From positions 1,364,001 to 1,428,000 of the forward strand of contig NZ_STGB01000001.1 in the NCBI RefSeq assembly GCF_005222815.1: 64,000 nt of DNA, read 5' to 3'. The position numbers and the translations under genes were made by a program. The notes under the pieces are model-generated. The model made no database searches. It was given only the letters and a program-made list of their open reading frames with translations, and had not been told where the DNA came from. Shown piece by piece: positions 33,872 through 43,038 of the stretch; position 1 is the first letter of the stretch, and each line of letters starts with the position of its first letter. The DNA comes from Roseomonas sp. AR75 (GTDB taxonomy: Bacteria; Pseudomonadota; Alphaproteobacteria; Acetobacterales; Acetobacteraceae).

Positions 33872-35158
33872 ATGACAACCCGCCGCGGCATCCTCGCCGC
33901 TTCGCTCGCATCGCCCTTCATCGTCAGCTCCGCCGCGCGCGCGCAATCCAACGCGCCGCTGCAGGTGCTGTCGCATCGCGTGCACCAGACGGTGGCGACG
34001 GGCCGCCAGGGCGGCGACATCACCCAGCCCTTCACGCAAGCGACCGGCGCACCGGTGCAGTGGACCACCTTCGACACCGGCCCTCTTTGGGAACGCGTGC
34101 AGCGCGAGGCGACCCTGCCGCAGACCGGCGTGGACGTGGTGTTCCTGCTCAACACGCAGGTCTCGCCGCGCGCAGCCTCCCTGTTCGAACCGCTGGACGC
34201 CCGCATGTCCAGCAAGCCGATCGAGGACCCCGCCGATGTCTTCCCGGGCCTCATCGAGGGCTACAAGGTCGGCGGTGCGCTGACCGCCATTCCCTTCCGC
34301 CACGCCTCCTCGGGCCTGCACTACAATGCCGAGCTGTTCGGCGAGCGCGGCATGTCCGGCCCGCCGAAGACGATCGAGGAGATGGCGGAGTTCGCCAAGC
34401 GCGCCACGCACCGCCGCGGCGACGGCACGCCGGTGACCGGGCTGGTGATGCCCGGCGTCACCTATCCCAACGTCATCGACCTCGCGCGCGCCTGGAACGG
34501 CGACTTCATCACGCCGGATTTCCGCTGCACCGCGGACCAGCCGCCGATGCTGAACGCGGTGAAGCTGCTGCGGGAGCTGTTCCAGGCCGGTGCCTTCCCG
34601 CGCAACTTCGCCACGATCTCCACCGAGGACGTGAACACCTGGATGCAGCAGGGCCGCGGCGCGATGGCGCTGAACTCGATGGGTCGCAACCGCATCTACA
34701 ACGACCCGCAGCGCAGCAAATTCCCGGGCAAGGTCCACACCATCGCCGTGCCGATCTCCGAGACGCTGCGCAGCCAGTTCGAGGTGGCGCCGGCCAAGGT
34801 GGAGTTCTGGGGCATGGCGATCCCGCGCAACGCCCAGCGCAAGGACCTCTCCTGGCAGTTCATCCAGACAATGGTGACGAAGCCAGCGACGCTCGCCGCG
34901 GCACTCAACGGCAACGGGCCGGTGCGCAACTCCACCTACGAGGATAATCGCTTCCGGGAGTTGATCCCCTATGCCGATGAGGAGCGCCGCGTGCTGCGCG
35001 TGGCGCGCGTGCCGCTGCCCGCTTTCGACGAAGCGCCGCGCGCCGGCGACATCTTCAAGGAGGAGACGGAAGCCGCGGTGCTCGGCATGAAGACGCCGGA
35101 AGCGGCCATGGCATCGGTGGTGCAGCGCGTCACGCCACTGCTGCCGCGCAACTCGTGA
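33872..35158 (+). CDS. Carbohydrate-type ABC transporter substrate-binding protein
   Basis: A 428-residue periplasmic receptor (family 1 solute-binding type). The ATG at 33872, with CAGGGAGGA ribosome-binding site, gives a twin-arginine-like signal TTRRGILAASLASPFIV, cleavage near ARAQ. The lobes contain VDVVFLLNTQVSPRAA, IPFRHASSGLHYNAELF and GRGAMALNSMGRNRIYND. It supplies the two permeases encoded on the other side of the regulator. Its stop overlaps the GTG start of the RraA-like gene, so these two are coupled. Confidence 0.9.
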   Translation: MTTRRGILAASLASPFIVSSAARAQSNAPLQVLSHRVHQTVATGRQGGDITQPFTQATGAPVQWTTFDTGPLWERVQREATLPQTGVDVVFLLNTQVSPRAASLFEPLDARMSSKPIEDPADVFPGLIEGYKVGGALTAIPFRHASSGLHYNAELFGERGMSGPPKTIEEMAEFAKRATHRRGDGTPVTGLVMPGVTYPNVIDLARAWNGDFITPDFRCTADQPPMLNAVKLLRELFQAGAFPRNFATISTEDVNTWMQQGRGAMALNSMGRNRIYNDPQRSKFPGKVHTIAVPISETLRSQFEVAPAKVEFWGMAIPRNAQRKDLSWQFIQTMVTKPATLAAALNGNGPVRNSTYEDNRFRELIPYADEERRVLRVARVPLPAFDEAPRAGDIFKEETEAAVLGMKTPEAAMASVVQRVTPLLPRNS

Positions 35159-35841
35159 CGCCCGCCAGCGCCTCGCTCGCCTCGGTGCTGCTGAAGCGCT
35201 GGGGCCTGCGGGCGCTGTCGCCGACCGGGATCGCGCCGCTCGATCCCGCGCGCTGCCGCTTCGCCGGGCGCGCGGCGACCATCCGCTACCTGCCGCTGCG
35301 CGAGGATCTTGCGCCGCGCTTCCACCCCGTCGATCCCGCCGCGCCGAGCCATGACGCGATCGAGGCGGTGCAGGCCGGTGAGGTCCTGGTGATCGAGGCC
35401 GAGGCGCGGGCGGAGGCCGGCATCCTCGGCGAATTGATGGCGCTGCGGCTTCAGATGCAGGGCGCGGCAGCGGTGGTGTGCGATGCGGGCATGCGCGATG
35501 TGGCCGCGCTTCGCGCGATGGACCTGCCCGTGTGGTGCCGCGGCCCTGCCCCGGCGTCGTCCTCTGCCACGCTGATGCTGGTGGAGCATGGACGGCCGGT
35601 GGCGCTGGGCGGCGTGACGATCATGCAAGGCGACTGGATGGTGGGGGATGAGGACGGCGTCGTGGTATGTCCCGCCGCGCTGTGGGAGGAGGCGCTGCGC
35701 GAGGTGGAGGCGCGGGAAGCGCTGGAAGAGTACGTGAAGACGCGGCTTGCACGCGGGGAACCGTTGCGCGGGCTGTATCCGCCGGATGCCGCGGTGCAGG
35801 CCGCGTTCGAGACGTGGCGCGCGGAGCGGCAATACCGCTGA
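35155..35841 (+). CDS. RraA-like / HMG aldolase-type protein
   Basis: A 228-residue protein of the RraA/4-carboxy-4-hydroxy-2-oxoadipate aldolase family. Family segments are CRFAGRAATIRYLPLREDL, DAIEAVQAGEVLVIEAEA, the substrate-binding Gly/Arg/Asp loop VVCDAGMRDVAALRAMDLPVW and QGDWMVGDEDGVVVCP. Some members are true oxaloacetate decarboxylases or aldolases, others regulators of RNase E; in this sugar-acid locus an aldolase or decarboxylase role is more likely (inference). It starts with GTG overlapping the binding-protein stop. Confidence 0.85.
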   Translation: MTPASASLASVLLKRWGLRALSPTGIAPLDPARCRFAGRAATIRYLPLREDLAPRFHPVDPAAPSHDAIEAVQAGEVLVIEAEARAEAGILGELMALRLQMQGAAAVVCDAGMRDVAALRAMDLPVWCRGPAPASSSATLMLVEHGRPVALGGVTIMQGDWMVGDEDGVVVCPAALWEEALREVEAREALEEYVKTRLARGEPLRGLYPPDAAVQAAFETWRAERQYR

Positions 35842-35867
35842 GGCAGGATGCATCGCCCCCACCCCTG

Positions 35868-35892
35868 CCCTCCCCCGCACTGCTTGGGAGGG
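35868..35892. terminator. REP-like hairpin between convergent genes
   Basis: CCCTCCC (35868-35874) pairs with GGGAGGG (35886-35892) in the 61-bp gap between convergent genes. The surrounding CCCCCACCCCTGCCCTCCCC is the reverse counterpart of a similar element at 61198-61240. Confidence 0.45.
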
Positions 35893-35902
35893 AGCCGTGG
35901 CG

Positions 35903-37396
35903 TCAGCTGACGACCGGCGCCGGCGGGTCGCCATACGGGTAGAAATCCTCCAGCCGCAGATGCTCGAACGGAAGCGCCTCCAGCCGCGCGGTGCCGAGGA
36001 AGGGCTCGTCCGGCTCGACCAGCAGGATGGTCGGCGCGAAGCCGCTGTCGTCGAAGCCGCGGCGGAAATGCGCGCGCGACTTGATGGCGATCACGTCGAA
36101 ATCCTCGGGCTTCAGCCCAAGGTTCCACAACTCATGCGGCTCGGTGATCTGCACCAGGAAGGGACTGAGGATCAGCACGTTACCCTCCCCGAAGCCGACC
36201 TTCACCCAATGGTCGCCGCCACCCATCGCGCGCGGCGTGGTCGGCGTGCCGATGCCGAGCACGGTGCCTACGATGCGCACGGGATCGCCGTCGCTCTCCG
36301 CAAGCCGGCCGCCGATCTCCATGTCCACCGGATCGCCCGGCTTCGCGCCTTCCAGCGCCTTCACCGCCGCGGCGTCCGCGATGGTCGCGACCAGCGTGCG
36401 CGTCAGTCCGCCATCGATGATCGCCCGCAGCAGCCAGGTCGCGGCGCCGGAGCGGTCGCTGTAGTCGGCCAGCACCACGGGCACGCGCTTCTCCGCCGCC
36501 GCCTGCTTCGCCAGCGCCACCCCTTCTTCCATGCGGTGCAGCTTCGTACCGCGGATCAGGTCGGCGCGGCGCCGCCAGGTCCAGTCCGCCATGTCCTGCG
36601 CGACCTTGCGCGCCAGCGCGGGATTGCCGTTCGTCGTGACCTGGATGCACATGCCGGCATCGGGCACGTCGCACCAGGGGAAGCCGAAGAAGACGTTCAC
36701 ATAGGTGTCGGGCTCACGCGCCTCCCACACCAGGGCGCGCTGCACCAGGTCCGACCAGGGCGAGGCGCCGGTCCACATCACCACGGTCGGCGCGAGGATC
36801 GGCACCTTCACGGTCACCGTCTCCGGCCGGTAGTCGCCACGGATCGCGCGCACCAGCATGCGGGCGGCACGCTCGCCCTGCAGATGCATGTCGTAGTGCG
36901 GGAAATACTTCACGCAGAAGGCCATGTCGGCATGGCGCAGGAACTCCGCATCCTCGTTGCCATGAGGGTCGAAGGTCGCGGCAATCGGCGCCTTCGGGCC
37001 GAGCACCGCGCGCACGCGCTTCGCCACCTCGGCTTCCGGCCTTGCCACGCCGCGGACGCCGGCTGCGCCGTGCAGCGCGAGGAAGGCGCCGTCGAACGGG
37101 CCGAGGCGCTGCAGCTCTGCGATCTGCCGGCCGACGAAGGTCTCGAAGGCGTCGTTGGTGATCCAGCCCGAACCCGTGCCGGTCTTGGGCCAGAGCGGGG
37201 ATTCGATGCCCACCAGTTCCACGTCCTGCCATTCGCGCGCCACCTGCACGAAGCCGCCCATGTAGCCCTTCGGGTCCGTCGCCAGCAGCGCCTCGCCTGC
37301 GGCGGGCGAGCCGGGGTAGCGGAAATCGCCCTCCGTCGTGTCGTTGGGCAGGAAGGTCACCGTCTCGTGGGTGAACTGCAGGACCGCGATGCGCAT
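35903..37396 (-). CDS. M81-family (MlrC-like) metallopeptidase
   Basis: A 497-residue protein of the microcystinase C (M81/DUF1485) family. The start MRIAVLQFTHETVTFLP holds the first His-Glu pair. Other putative metal ligands are TFDPHGNED, FPHYDMHLQGERAARML and VVLADYSDRSGAATW. MlrC cleaves linearised microcystin; most family members act on other small peptides or amides. It is divergent from hyuA by 106 bp and probably belongs to the same peptide/hydantoin-type catabolic function. Confidence 0.9.
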   Translation of the reverse strand: MRIAVLQFTHETVTFLPNDTTEGDFRYPGSPAAGEALLATDPKGYMGGFVQVAREWQDVELVGIESPLWPKTGTGSGWITNDAFETFVGRQIAELQRLGPFDGAFLALHGAAGVRGVARPEAEVAKRVRAVLGPKAPIAATFDPHGNEDAEFLRHADMAFCVKYFPHYDMHLQGERAARMLVRAIRGDYRPETVTVKVPILAPTVVMWTGASPWSDLVQRALVWEAREPDTYVNVFFGFPWCDVPDAGMCIQVTTNGNPALARKVAQDMADWTWRRRADLIRGTKLHRMEEGVALAKQAAAEKRVPVVLADYSDRSGAATWLLRAIIDGGLTRTLVATIADAAAVKALEGAKPGDPVDMEIGGRLAESDGDPVRIVGTVLGIGTPTTPRAMGGGDHWVKVGFGEGNVLILSPFLVQITEPHELWNLGLKPEDFDVIAIKSRAHFRRGFDDSGFAPTILLVEPDEPFLGTARLEALPFEHLRLEDFYPYGDPPAPVVS

Positions 37397-37502
37397 GGCT
37401 TTCCTCTGGCGTGACGCCGCAGCCTAGCCCAGGCGGCGCCCCCCTGGCCAAGCCGGGCCGATGCTGGCAAGTGCGAGGAACGGCACCTGTCAGGATGGTT
37501 GT

Positions 37503-39539
37503 ATGAGCGAGGCGCGCCCGGTGCGCATCGCCGTGGATATCGGCGGCACCTTCACGGACCTGCAGATCCTGGATGCGCGGCAGGGCCGCGTCTTCGCGTG
37601 GAAGACGCCGACGACGCCGGCCGATCCGTCGGAAGGGCTGCTGACGGGCGTGCGAGAAGCGGCGGAGCGCTTCGGCTTCGCGCTGGCCGATGTCGGCCTG
37701 CTGCTGCATGGCACGACCATCGCGACAAACGCCGTGCTCGAGCGCAAGCTGGCGCGTGGTGCGCTGCTGACCACGGCGGGCTTCGAGGACGTGCTGGAGA
37801 TCACGCGCCACGCGCGGCGCGAGATCTATGCGCTCGCCCCCGATCCCTTCCCCTGCCTGATCCCGCGCGAGCTCCGCTTCGGCGTGCCGGAACGGCTGCG
37901 TGCCGATGGCAGCGTGGAACAGGCGCTGGGCGACCTCGCGCCGGTGCTGGACCGCCTACGCGCGGCACAGCCGGAGGCCGTCGCGATCGGCCTGCTGCAC
38001 GCCTATGCAAACCCGTCGCATGAGCGCGCGCTGCGGGATGCAGTCGCACGCGCCCTGCCCGGCGTGCCCGTCTCCCTCTCCTCCGAGGTCAGCCCGGAAA
38101 TCCGCGAATACGAACGCCTCTCCACCAGCGTGCTCAACGCGCTGCTGATGCCGGTGGTGAAGCGCTACCTGGACCGGCTGGAAGCGCGCCTCGGCGAGGG
38201 CGGCTTCGCGCCACGCATCTTCCTCGTGCAGTCGAATGGCGGCATGTGCAGCCTGCGCCGCGCGGCGGAACAGCCGGCGCGGCTGCTGCTCTCCGGCCCC
38301 TCCGGCGGCGCACTGGCGGCCGAGCGCATCGCGCGGCGGCTGGAGCGGCCGAACCTGGTCGCCGTGGACATGGGCGGCACCAGCTTCGACGTCTCCGTGG
38401 TGCAGGAGAACCGCATCGGACTGGTGACACAGGGCGAGGTGGACCGGCTGCCGGTGCGCCTGCCGATGGTGGAGATGCGCACCATCGGCGCCGGCGGTGG
38501 CTCCATCGCGAGCGTGGATGCCTCCGGCCGGCTGACGGCCGGCCCGCGCAGCGCCGGCGCGCGGCCGGGCCCGGTCTGCTACCGCCGCGGCGGCACGGAG
38601 CCGACGGTGACCGATGCGCATGTCGCGCTCGGCCGCATCGACCCGGACTTTTTTCTCGGTGGCGCGATGCAGCTCGATGCCGAGGGAGCACGCACCGCCA
38701 TCGGCGAGCGCATCGGCGCCCCGCTCGGCCTGACGCAGCCGGACGCCGCCGATGGCATCCTGCGCGTCACCAATGCGCAGCTTGCCGCCGCCGTGCGGCT
38801 TTCGCTGTTCGAGAAAGGCCTCGATCCCCGCGACTTCGCGCTGCTGTCCTTCGGCGGGGCGGGCGGGCTGCATGCCGTGGAGGTCGCGGAGGAACTCGGC
38901 ATGACTGAAGTCGTCTTCCCGCGCGAGCCCGGCACGCTCTCCGCCTATGGCATCCTGTTCTCCGACCTCGCGCAGGACCTCGCGCGGTCGCGTCTGTATC
39001 TGGCCAATGACGAGGCGCTGCCGGACATCACGGCCGCGCTCGACGGCCTGCGTGCCGAGGCGCTGCAACGCCTCCAGGAAGATGGCGTGCCGGAAGCGCA
39101 GCGCGTGGTGGAGATCGCCGCCGACCTCCGATACCGCGGCCAGGCCTTCGAGCTGCTGGTGCCCTGGCCGGAAGCGCCCGACCTCCCTGCCCTGCTCGCG
39201 CGATTCCACGCGCAGCATCGCGCGCGTTTTTCCTACGCTGCGGAAGGCGAGCCCGTGGAGATCGTGACGCTGCGCGCCACCGCGATCGGCCGGCTCGACA
39301 AGCCGGAGGAAGCGCCGCCGCCCTGGCCCGACGCCACCGCGCCCACCGGCACGCGGCAGGTATGGAGCGCCGGCGCCGTCGCGGGCTGGCCCGTGTGGCG
39401 ACGCGAGGCGATGCGCCCCGGCGCGCCGGTGTCGGGCCCCGCCATCATCGAGGAAGCCTTCGCCACCCATGTGCTTCCCGCGGGATGGCAGGCCGAGGCG
39501 CATCCCGAAGGCGCCCTGATCGCGCGGAGGACCGCATGA
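37503..39539 (+). CDS. Hydantoinase/oxoprolinase subunit A
   Basis: A 678-residue ATP-dependent amidohydrolase subunit. The N-terminal actin-like ATPase fold has RIAVDIGGTFTDLQIL, LLHGTTIATNAVLERK, LVAVDMGGTSFDVSVV and IGAGGGSIASVD; the C-terminus contains LRYRGQAFELLV. Together with HyuB it opens hydantoin-like or 5-oxoproline-type rings using ATP. The ATG at 37503 is preferred to an earlier in-frame start. Its stop overlaps the hyuB start (ATGA), ensuring equal production. The exact substrate is unknown. Confidence 0.93.
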   Translation: MSEARPVRIAVDIGGTFTDLQILDARQGRVFAWKTPTTPADPSEGLLTGVREAAERFGFALADVGLLLHGTTIATNAVLERKLARGALLTTAGFEDVLEITRHARREIYALAPDPFPCLIPRELRFGVPERLRADGSVEQALGDLAPVLDRLRAAQPEAVAIGLLHAYANPSHERALRDAVARALPGVPVSLSSEVSPEIREYERLSTSVLNALLMPVVKRYLDRLEARLGEGGFAPRIFLVQSNGGMCSLRRAAEQPARLLLSGPSGGALAAERIARRLERPNLVAVDMGGTSFDVSVVQENRIGLVTQGEVDRLPVRLPMVEMRTIGAGGGSIASVDASGRLTAGPRSAGARPGPVCYRRGGTEPTVTDAHVALGRIDPDFFLGGAMQLDAEGARTAIGERIGAPLGLTQPDAADGILRVTNAQLAAAVRLSLFEKGLDPRDFALLSFGGAGGLHAVEVAEELGMTEVVFPREPGTLSAYGILFSDLAQDLARSRLYLANDEALPDITAALDGLRAEALQRLQEDGVPEAQRVVEIAADLRYRGQAFELLVPWPEAPDLPALLARFHAQHRARFSYAAEGEPVEIVTLRATAIGRLDKPEEAPPPWPDATAPTGTRQVWSAGAVAGWPVWRREAMRPGAPVSGPAIIEEAFATHVLPAGWQAEAHPEGALIARRTA

Positions 39540-41164
39540 TGCTCGGCCCTATCGAGATCGAGGTCATCCGCAACGCGCTGACGGCCGCGGCCGCCGAGAT
39601 GGACGTCACCATCTGGCGCACCAGCCGCAGCACCATCGTGCGCGAATTGCTGGACTATTCCACCGCCGTCTTCGATGCGGATGGCGACAACCTGGCGCAA
39701 TCCGCGCGCATCCCGAGCCACCTGAACTCCATGACGCATGCGCTGCGCACGCTGCTGGCGGAGTATGTGAAGCCGGATGCGTGGGAGGAAGGCGACGTCG
39801 TCATCTTCAACGACCCCTATTGCGGCGGCCAGCACCTGCCGGACATCCTGGCCTTCCGCCCCGTCTTCCACGAAGGCCGGCGCATCGCCTTCGTCGGCAC
39901 GCTCTGCCACCACATCGATGTCGGCGGCCTCGCCGCGGGCAGCTATGCCGCGAAGGCGCTGGAGATCTTCCAGGAAGGGCTGCGCATCCCGCCGGTGAAG
40001 CTGATCGCGCGCGGCGTGCGCAACGAGGCGGTCTTCGCGATGATCCGGCAGAACGTACGCAAGCCCGACCTGCTGCTCGGCGACCTCGCCTCCCAGCTCG
40101 CCAGCCTGGAAGTCGGCGCGGCAGCGATCTCACGGCTGGCACGCCGCTTCGGCGCTGCGGCAGTTGTGGAAGCCGGGCAACGCATCCTGGCGATGAGCGA
40201 GGCCGGCATGCGCGCCGCCATCGCCCGCATGCCCGACGGCACCTACGAATTCGAGGATTTCCTCGACGATGACGGCATCGATATGGGCAAGCCGATCCGG
40301 CTGCATGTGAGGCTGACCATCGCGGGCGAGGAAGCCGTGGTGGATGTCTCCGGCTGCTCGCCGCAGGTGGCGGGGCCGGTCAACGCGACGCTGGCCAGCA
40401 CCAACGCCGCCGTGATGTTCGCGCTGATGTGCTGCGCCGATCCTTCGCTGCACATGTCCGCCGGCTGCTACCGCCCGATCCGCGTGATCGCGCCGGAAGG
40501 GCTGGTGGTGAATGCCCGCCATCCCGCCCCCGTCGCGCACCGCATCGCGGCGACGCACCGGCTGCTGAACGCGATGATGGGCGCGCTGCACCAGGCGGTG
40601 CCGCACATGATCCCGGCCGCCTATTACGGCAACAGCTACGTCACCACCTTCCAGACCGTGGCGGAGAGCGGCGCCCGCGAGGTGCTTGTGGAGATCGAGA
40701 TCGGCGGCTCCGGCGCGCATCCGTCGAAGGATGGCGTCAACGCCTTCGCCTCCGGCATGCACAACAACGCCAACATCCCCGTCGAGATGATCGAGGCGCA
40801 ACTGCCGCTGACCGTCCTGCGCTACGCGCTGCGCGAGGGCAGCGGCGGCGCGGGCGCGTACCGCGGCGGGCTCGGCCTGGTGCGCGAATGGCGCGTCGAC
40901 AGCCCGCGCTGCTTCTTCACCGCCAACATGGACCGCTTCGACCACGCGCCCTATGGGCTCGCCGGCGGCGGGCCCGCGGCGAAGGGCGTGCTGGTCCTGG
41001 CGCGCGAGGGCGTGGAGACGCCGATCCCGCCGAAGACCGACAACCTGCCCCTGCGCCAGGGCGACGTGGTGCGGCTGGAGACTTCGGGCGGCGGCGGCTT
41101 CGGCGATCCGGCGCGGCGCGGCGGGGATGCGGCCCGGCAGGATCGGCTGCGCCGCTACGTCTGA
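39536..41164 (+). CDS. Hydantoinase/oxoprolinase subunit B
   Basis: A 542-residue HyuB-type subunit. Hallmarks are the opening MLGPIEIEVIRNALTAAAAEM, VVIFNDPYCGGQHLPDI, GTLCHHIDVGGLAAGSYA, GPVNATLASTNAAVMFAL and the C-terminal Gly-rich TSGGGGFGDPARR. It completes the enzyme with the overlapping upstream hyuA. The unit lies between a divergent M81 peptidase and a convergent TAXI receptor, which suggests peptide or cyclic amide use (inference). Confidence 0.93.
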   Translation: MMLGPIEIEVIRNALTAAAAEMDVTIWRTSRSTIVRELLDYSTAVFDADGDNLAQSARIPSHLNSMTHALRTLLAEYVKPDAWEEGDVVIFNDPYCGGQHLPDILAFRPVFHEGRRIAFVGTLCHHIDVGGLAAGSYAAKALEIFQEGLRIPPVKLIARGVRNEAVFAMIRQNVRKPDLLLGDLASQLASLEVGAAAISRLARRFGAAAVVEAGQRILAMSEAGMRAAIARMPDGTYEFEDFLDDDGIDMGKPIRLHVRLTIAGEEAVVDVSGCSPQVAGPVNATLASTNAAVMFALMCCADPSLHMSAGCYRPIRVIAPEGLVVNARHPAPVAHRIAATHRLLNAMMGALHQAVPHMIPAAYYGNSYVTTFQTVAESGAREVLVEIEIGGSGAHPSKDGVNAFASGMHNNANIPVEMIEAQLPLTVLRYALREGSGGAGAYRGGLGLVREWRVDSPRCFFTANMDRFDHAPYGLAGGGPAAKGVLVLAREGVETPIPPKTDNLPLRQGDVVRLETSGGGGFGDPARRGGDAARQDRLRRYV

Positions 41165-41179
41165 CGACGCGCCGAGAGA

Positions 41180-42118
41180 TCAGCGCGCGCCTTGCTGGGC
41201 TGCCGGGTGCAGCGGCGCGATCATGTCGGTGCCCGCGCCCGGGTTCCAGGCCGCGAAGGCGGGCATGATCTCTCGAAGTTCGGCCCGGTTGCTCAGGACC
41301 GCGCGAAGAAACGCCGCGACGATCCGTGGGTCCGTCGCGGTGCTCGTCACGAAGTCGGTGCGCATGCCGATGGTCGGCACCGCGGCCGCGGTTCCATAGG
41401 CCGCGGCTGCGATGTCGGTGGCGCGGAAATAGGGATGGCGCTCGACGACGCGATCCCGCAACGCGCCGGCGATCGGCACGAGTTGCGTCGAGCAGCCGTC
41501 CAGCTGGCGCCGAACCGCGCTCACCGGATGGAACCCGACCGTCAGGGCCGCGTCCAGCCGTCCGCCGCAGAGCGCCGCCGCGATGTCACCCGCCTCGACC
41601 AAGCGCACGCGCTCATCGCCCTGCCAGCTGGCGACGCCGGCGATCGCGTCCCAGGTGGCGCGGGTGCCGGAGCCGGCGACCCCCGCATACAACCGCCGCC
41701 CGCGCAGATCGGCGACGCCGCCGATGCCGCTGCCAGGCGCCGCGACCAGCGCGACGCGCTCCTCATAAACGGGGAAGACCGAACGCAGCGTGACGAATGG
41801 CCGCTGCGCCCATTCGCCAACGCCGTTCAGCGCCTGATGCTGCACATCCGCCTGCACCAGCGCGAAGTCCAGGTCGCCGGTCTGCATCATCTGCAGGTTG
41901 TACACCGAGCCATAGGTCGGCTCGGCGGAACAGCGGATGTTCTCGCCGCGCAGTTCGCGGTTCACCACGCGGCAGATCGCCCGCGCGGTCGGATAGTAGC
42001 TGCCGCGCATCGGCCCCGTGCCGATGGTCACGACATGCTGTCGCTGCCGCTCCACCGCCTGGGCGGGCAGCGCCCCGAGCGCCAGCACGGACAGGGCGAT
42101 CGCGAAAAGCCGCCTCAT
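41180..42118 (-). CDS. TAXI-family TRAP transporter solute receptor
   Basis: A 312-residue periplasmic receptor. After a signal peptide (MRRLFAIALSVLALGALPAQA) comes the TAXI start HVVTIGTGPMRGSYYPTARAIC, followed by QTGDLDFALVQADVQHQAL, FPVYEERVALVAAPGSGI and RLYAGVAGSGTRATWDAI. TAXI receptors usually feed a fused TRAP permease and bind glutamate-like acids, but no TRAP membrane gene is nearby. Its ATG overlaps the stop of a DUF4239 membrane protein gene (ATGA), an unusual partner. Confidence 0.88.
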   Translation of the reverse strand: MRRLFAIALSVLALGALPAQAVERQRQHVVTIGTGPMRGSYYPTARAICRVVNRELRGENIRCSAEPTYGSVYNLQMMQTGDLDFALVQADVQHQALNGVGEWAQRPFVTLRSVFPVYEERVALVAAPGSGIGGVADLRGRRLYAGVAGSGTRATWDAIAGVASWQGDERVRLVEAGDIAAALCGGRLDAALTVGFHPVSAVRRQLDGCSTQLVPIAGALRDRVVERHPYFRATDIAAAAYGTAAAVPTIGMRTDFVTSTATDPRIVAAFLRAVLSNRAELREIMPAFAAWNPGAGTDMIAPLHPAAQQGAR

Positions 42119-42924
42119 GGCCGCTCGTCCCACCGCATCACGCGCTCATAGGCCAGCGCGAAGGGCACCGAGGATGCGGCCACCTCGCTGCGCAAGGGTC
42201 GGTCCTGCACGTAGATCATGAAGATCATCAGTCCGAGGAAGGTGCAGATCAGGCCGGAGATGAACAGGTGCAGCCCGAAGCGCACCTCCAGCAGCAGCAG
42301 GAAGATCACGGTGATCCCCGCGCCGATCCACACCGTGACCCACATCACCTCCGGGATCGAGGGATCCACGCCCGCCAGCCGCTGCTGCCGCAGGCTGACC
42401 ATGGCATTGAAGGTCTCGAGGATGGAGCGGTGCGCGATCTCCTGCGTGACGGTGGCGGGTTCGAAGCCGAGCAGCGTCTCGCGGATTGCCAGCAGGCGGT
42501 TCTCGCCGCCCACCGGCACGCGGCCGTCGCGGTAGGCCGGCCATTCACGGTCCACCACGAACAGCGTGTAGTCGCGCACGAGGTGGCGAACCTCGTCGCG
42601 CGTCTCCTCCGGATAGGCGAGGGCGGAGCGATAGATCGAGACCAGTTCCGCAGCCTCCCGGCCCGCGAAGCCGCTGATGTCGCGCGCATTGGTGTAGGCC
42701 GCGACCGACAGCAGGCCCAGCAGCAGGCCGTAGAACAGCGAGAATCCCGCGCTGGCATAGTTCACGATCTCGTTCAGCCGCGGCTGGTTGCGCAGCCAGA
42801 AGCGGAAGAAGGGGCGGATGAAAATCACGCCTACCCAGGCGACGGCCACGAAGAACAGCGAGAATGCGAAGGCCTGCGTCTCGACCGGCATCGTGTCGAG
42901 GATCTGGATCAGCCACGGTGGCAC
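42115..42924 (-). CDS. DUF4239-like (bestrophin-like) membrane protein
   Basis: A 269-residue protein with four likely membrane helices: two at the N-terminus (FAFSLFFVAVAWVGVIFI and FSLFYGLLLGLLSVAAY) and two near the C-terminus (VWIGAGITVIFLLLLEV and FISGLICTFLGLMIFMIYV), separated by a soluble helical region of about 100 residues. This two-plus-two layout and the conserved segments fit DUF4239. The function is unknown. The gene is translationally coupled to the downstream TAXI receptor. Confidence 0.8.
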   Translation of the reverse strand: MPPWLIQILDTMPVETQAFAFSLFFVAVAWVGVIFIRPFFRFWLRNQPRLNEIVNYASAGFSLFYGLLLGLLSVAAYTNARDISGFAGREAAELVSIYRSALAYPEETRDEVRHLVRDYTLFVVDREWPAYRDGRVPVGGENRLLAIRETLLGFEPATVTQEIAHRSILETFNAMVSLRQQRLAGVDPSIPEVMWVTVWIGAGITVIFLLLLEVRFGLHLFISGLICTFLGLMIFMIYVQDRPLRSEVAASSVPFALAYERVMRWDERP

Positions 42925-43038
42925 GCGGGGAGGCCTCGTTGTGGACGCGCCTCGACCATTCGGCGCGAAGGCGGCATTATTGCGCAGGGCGCCATGCAGC
43001 GGTCAATCGGCCGTCTTGGGGGCGTCGCGCGGGGTGCC

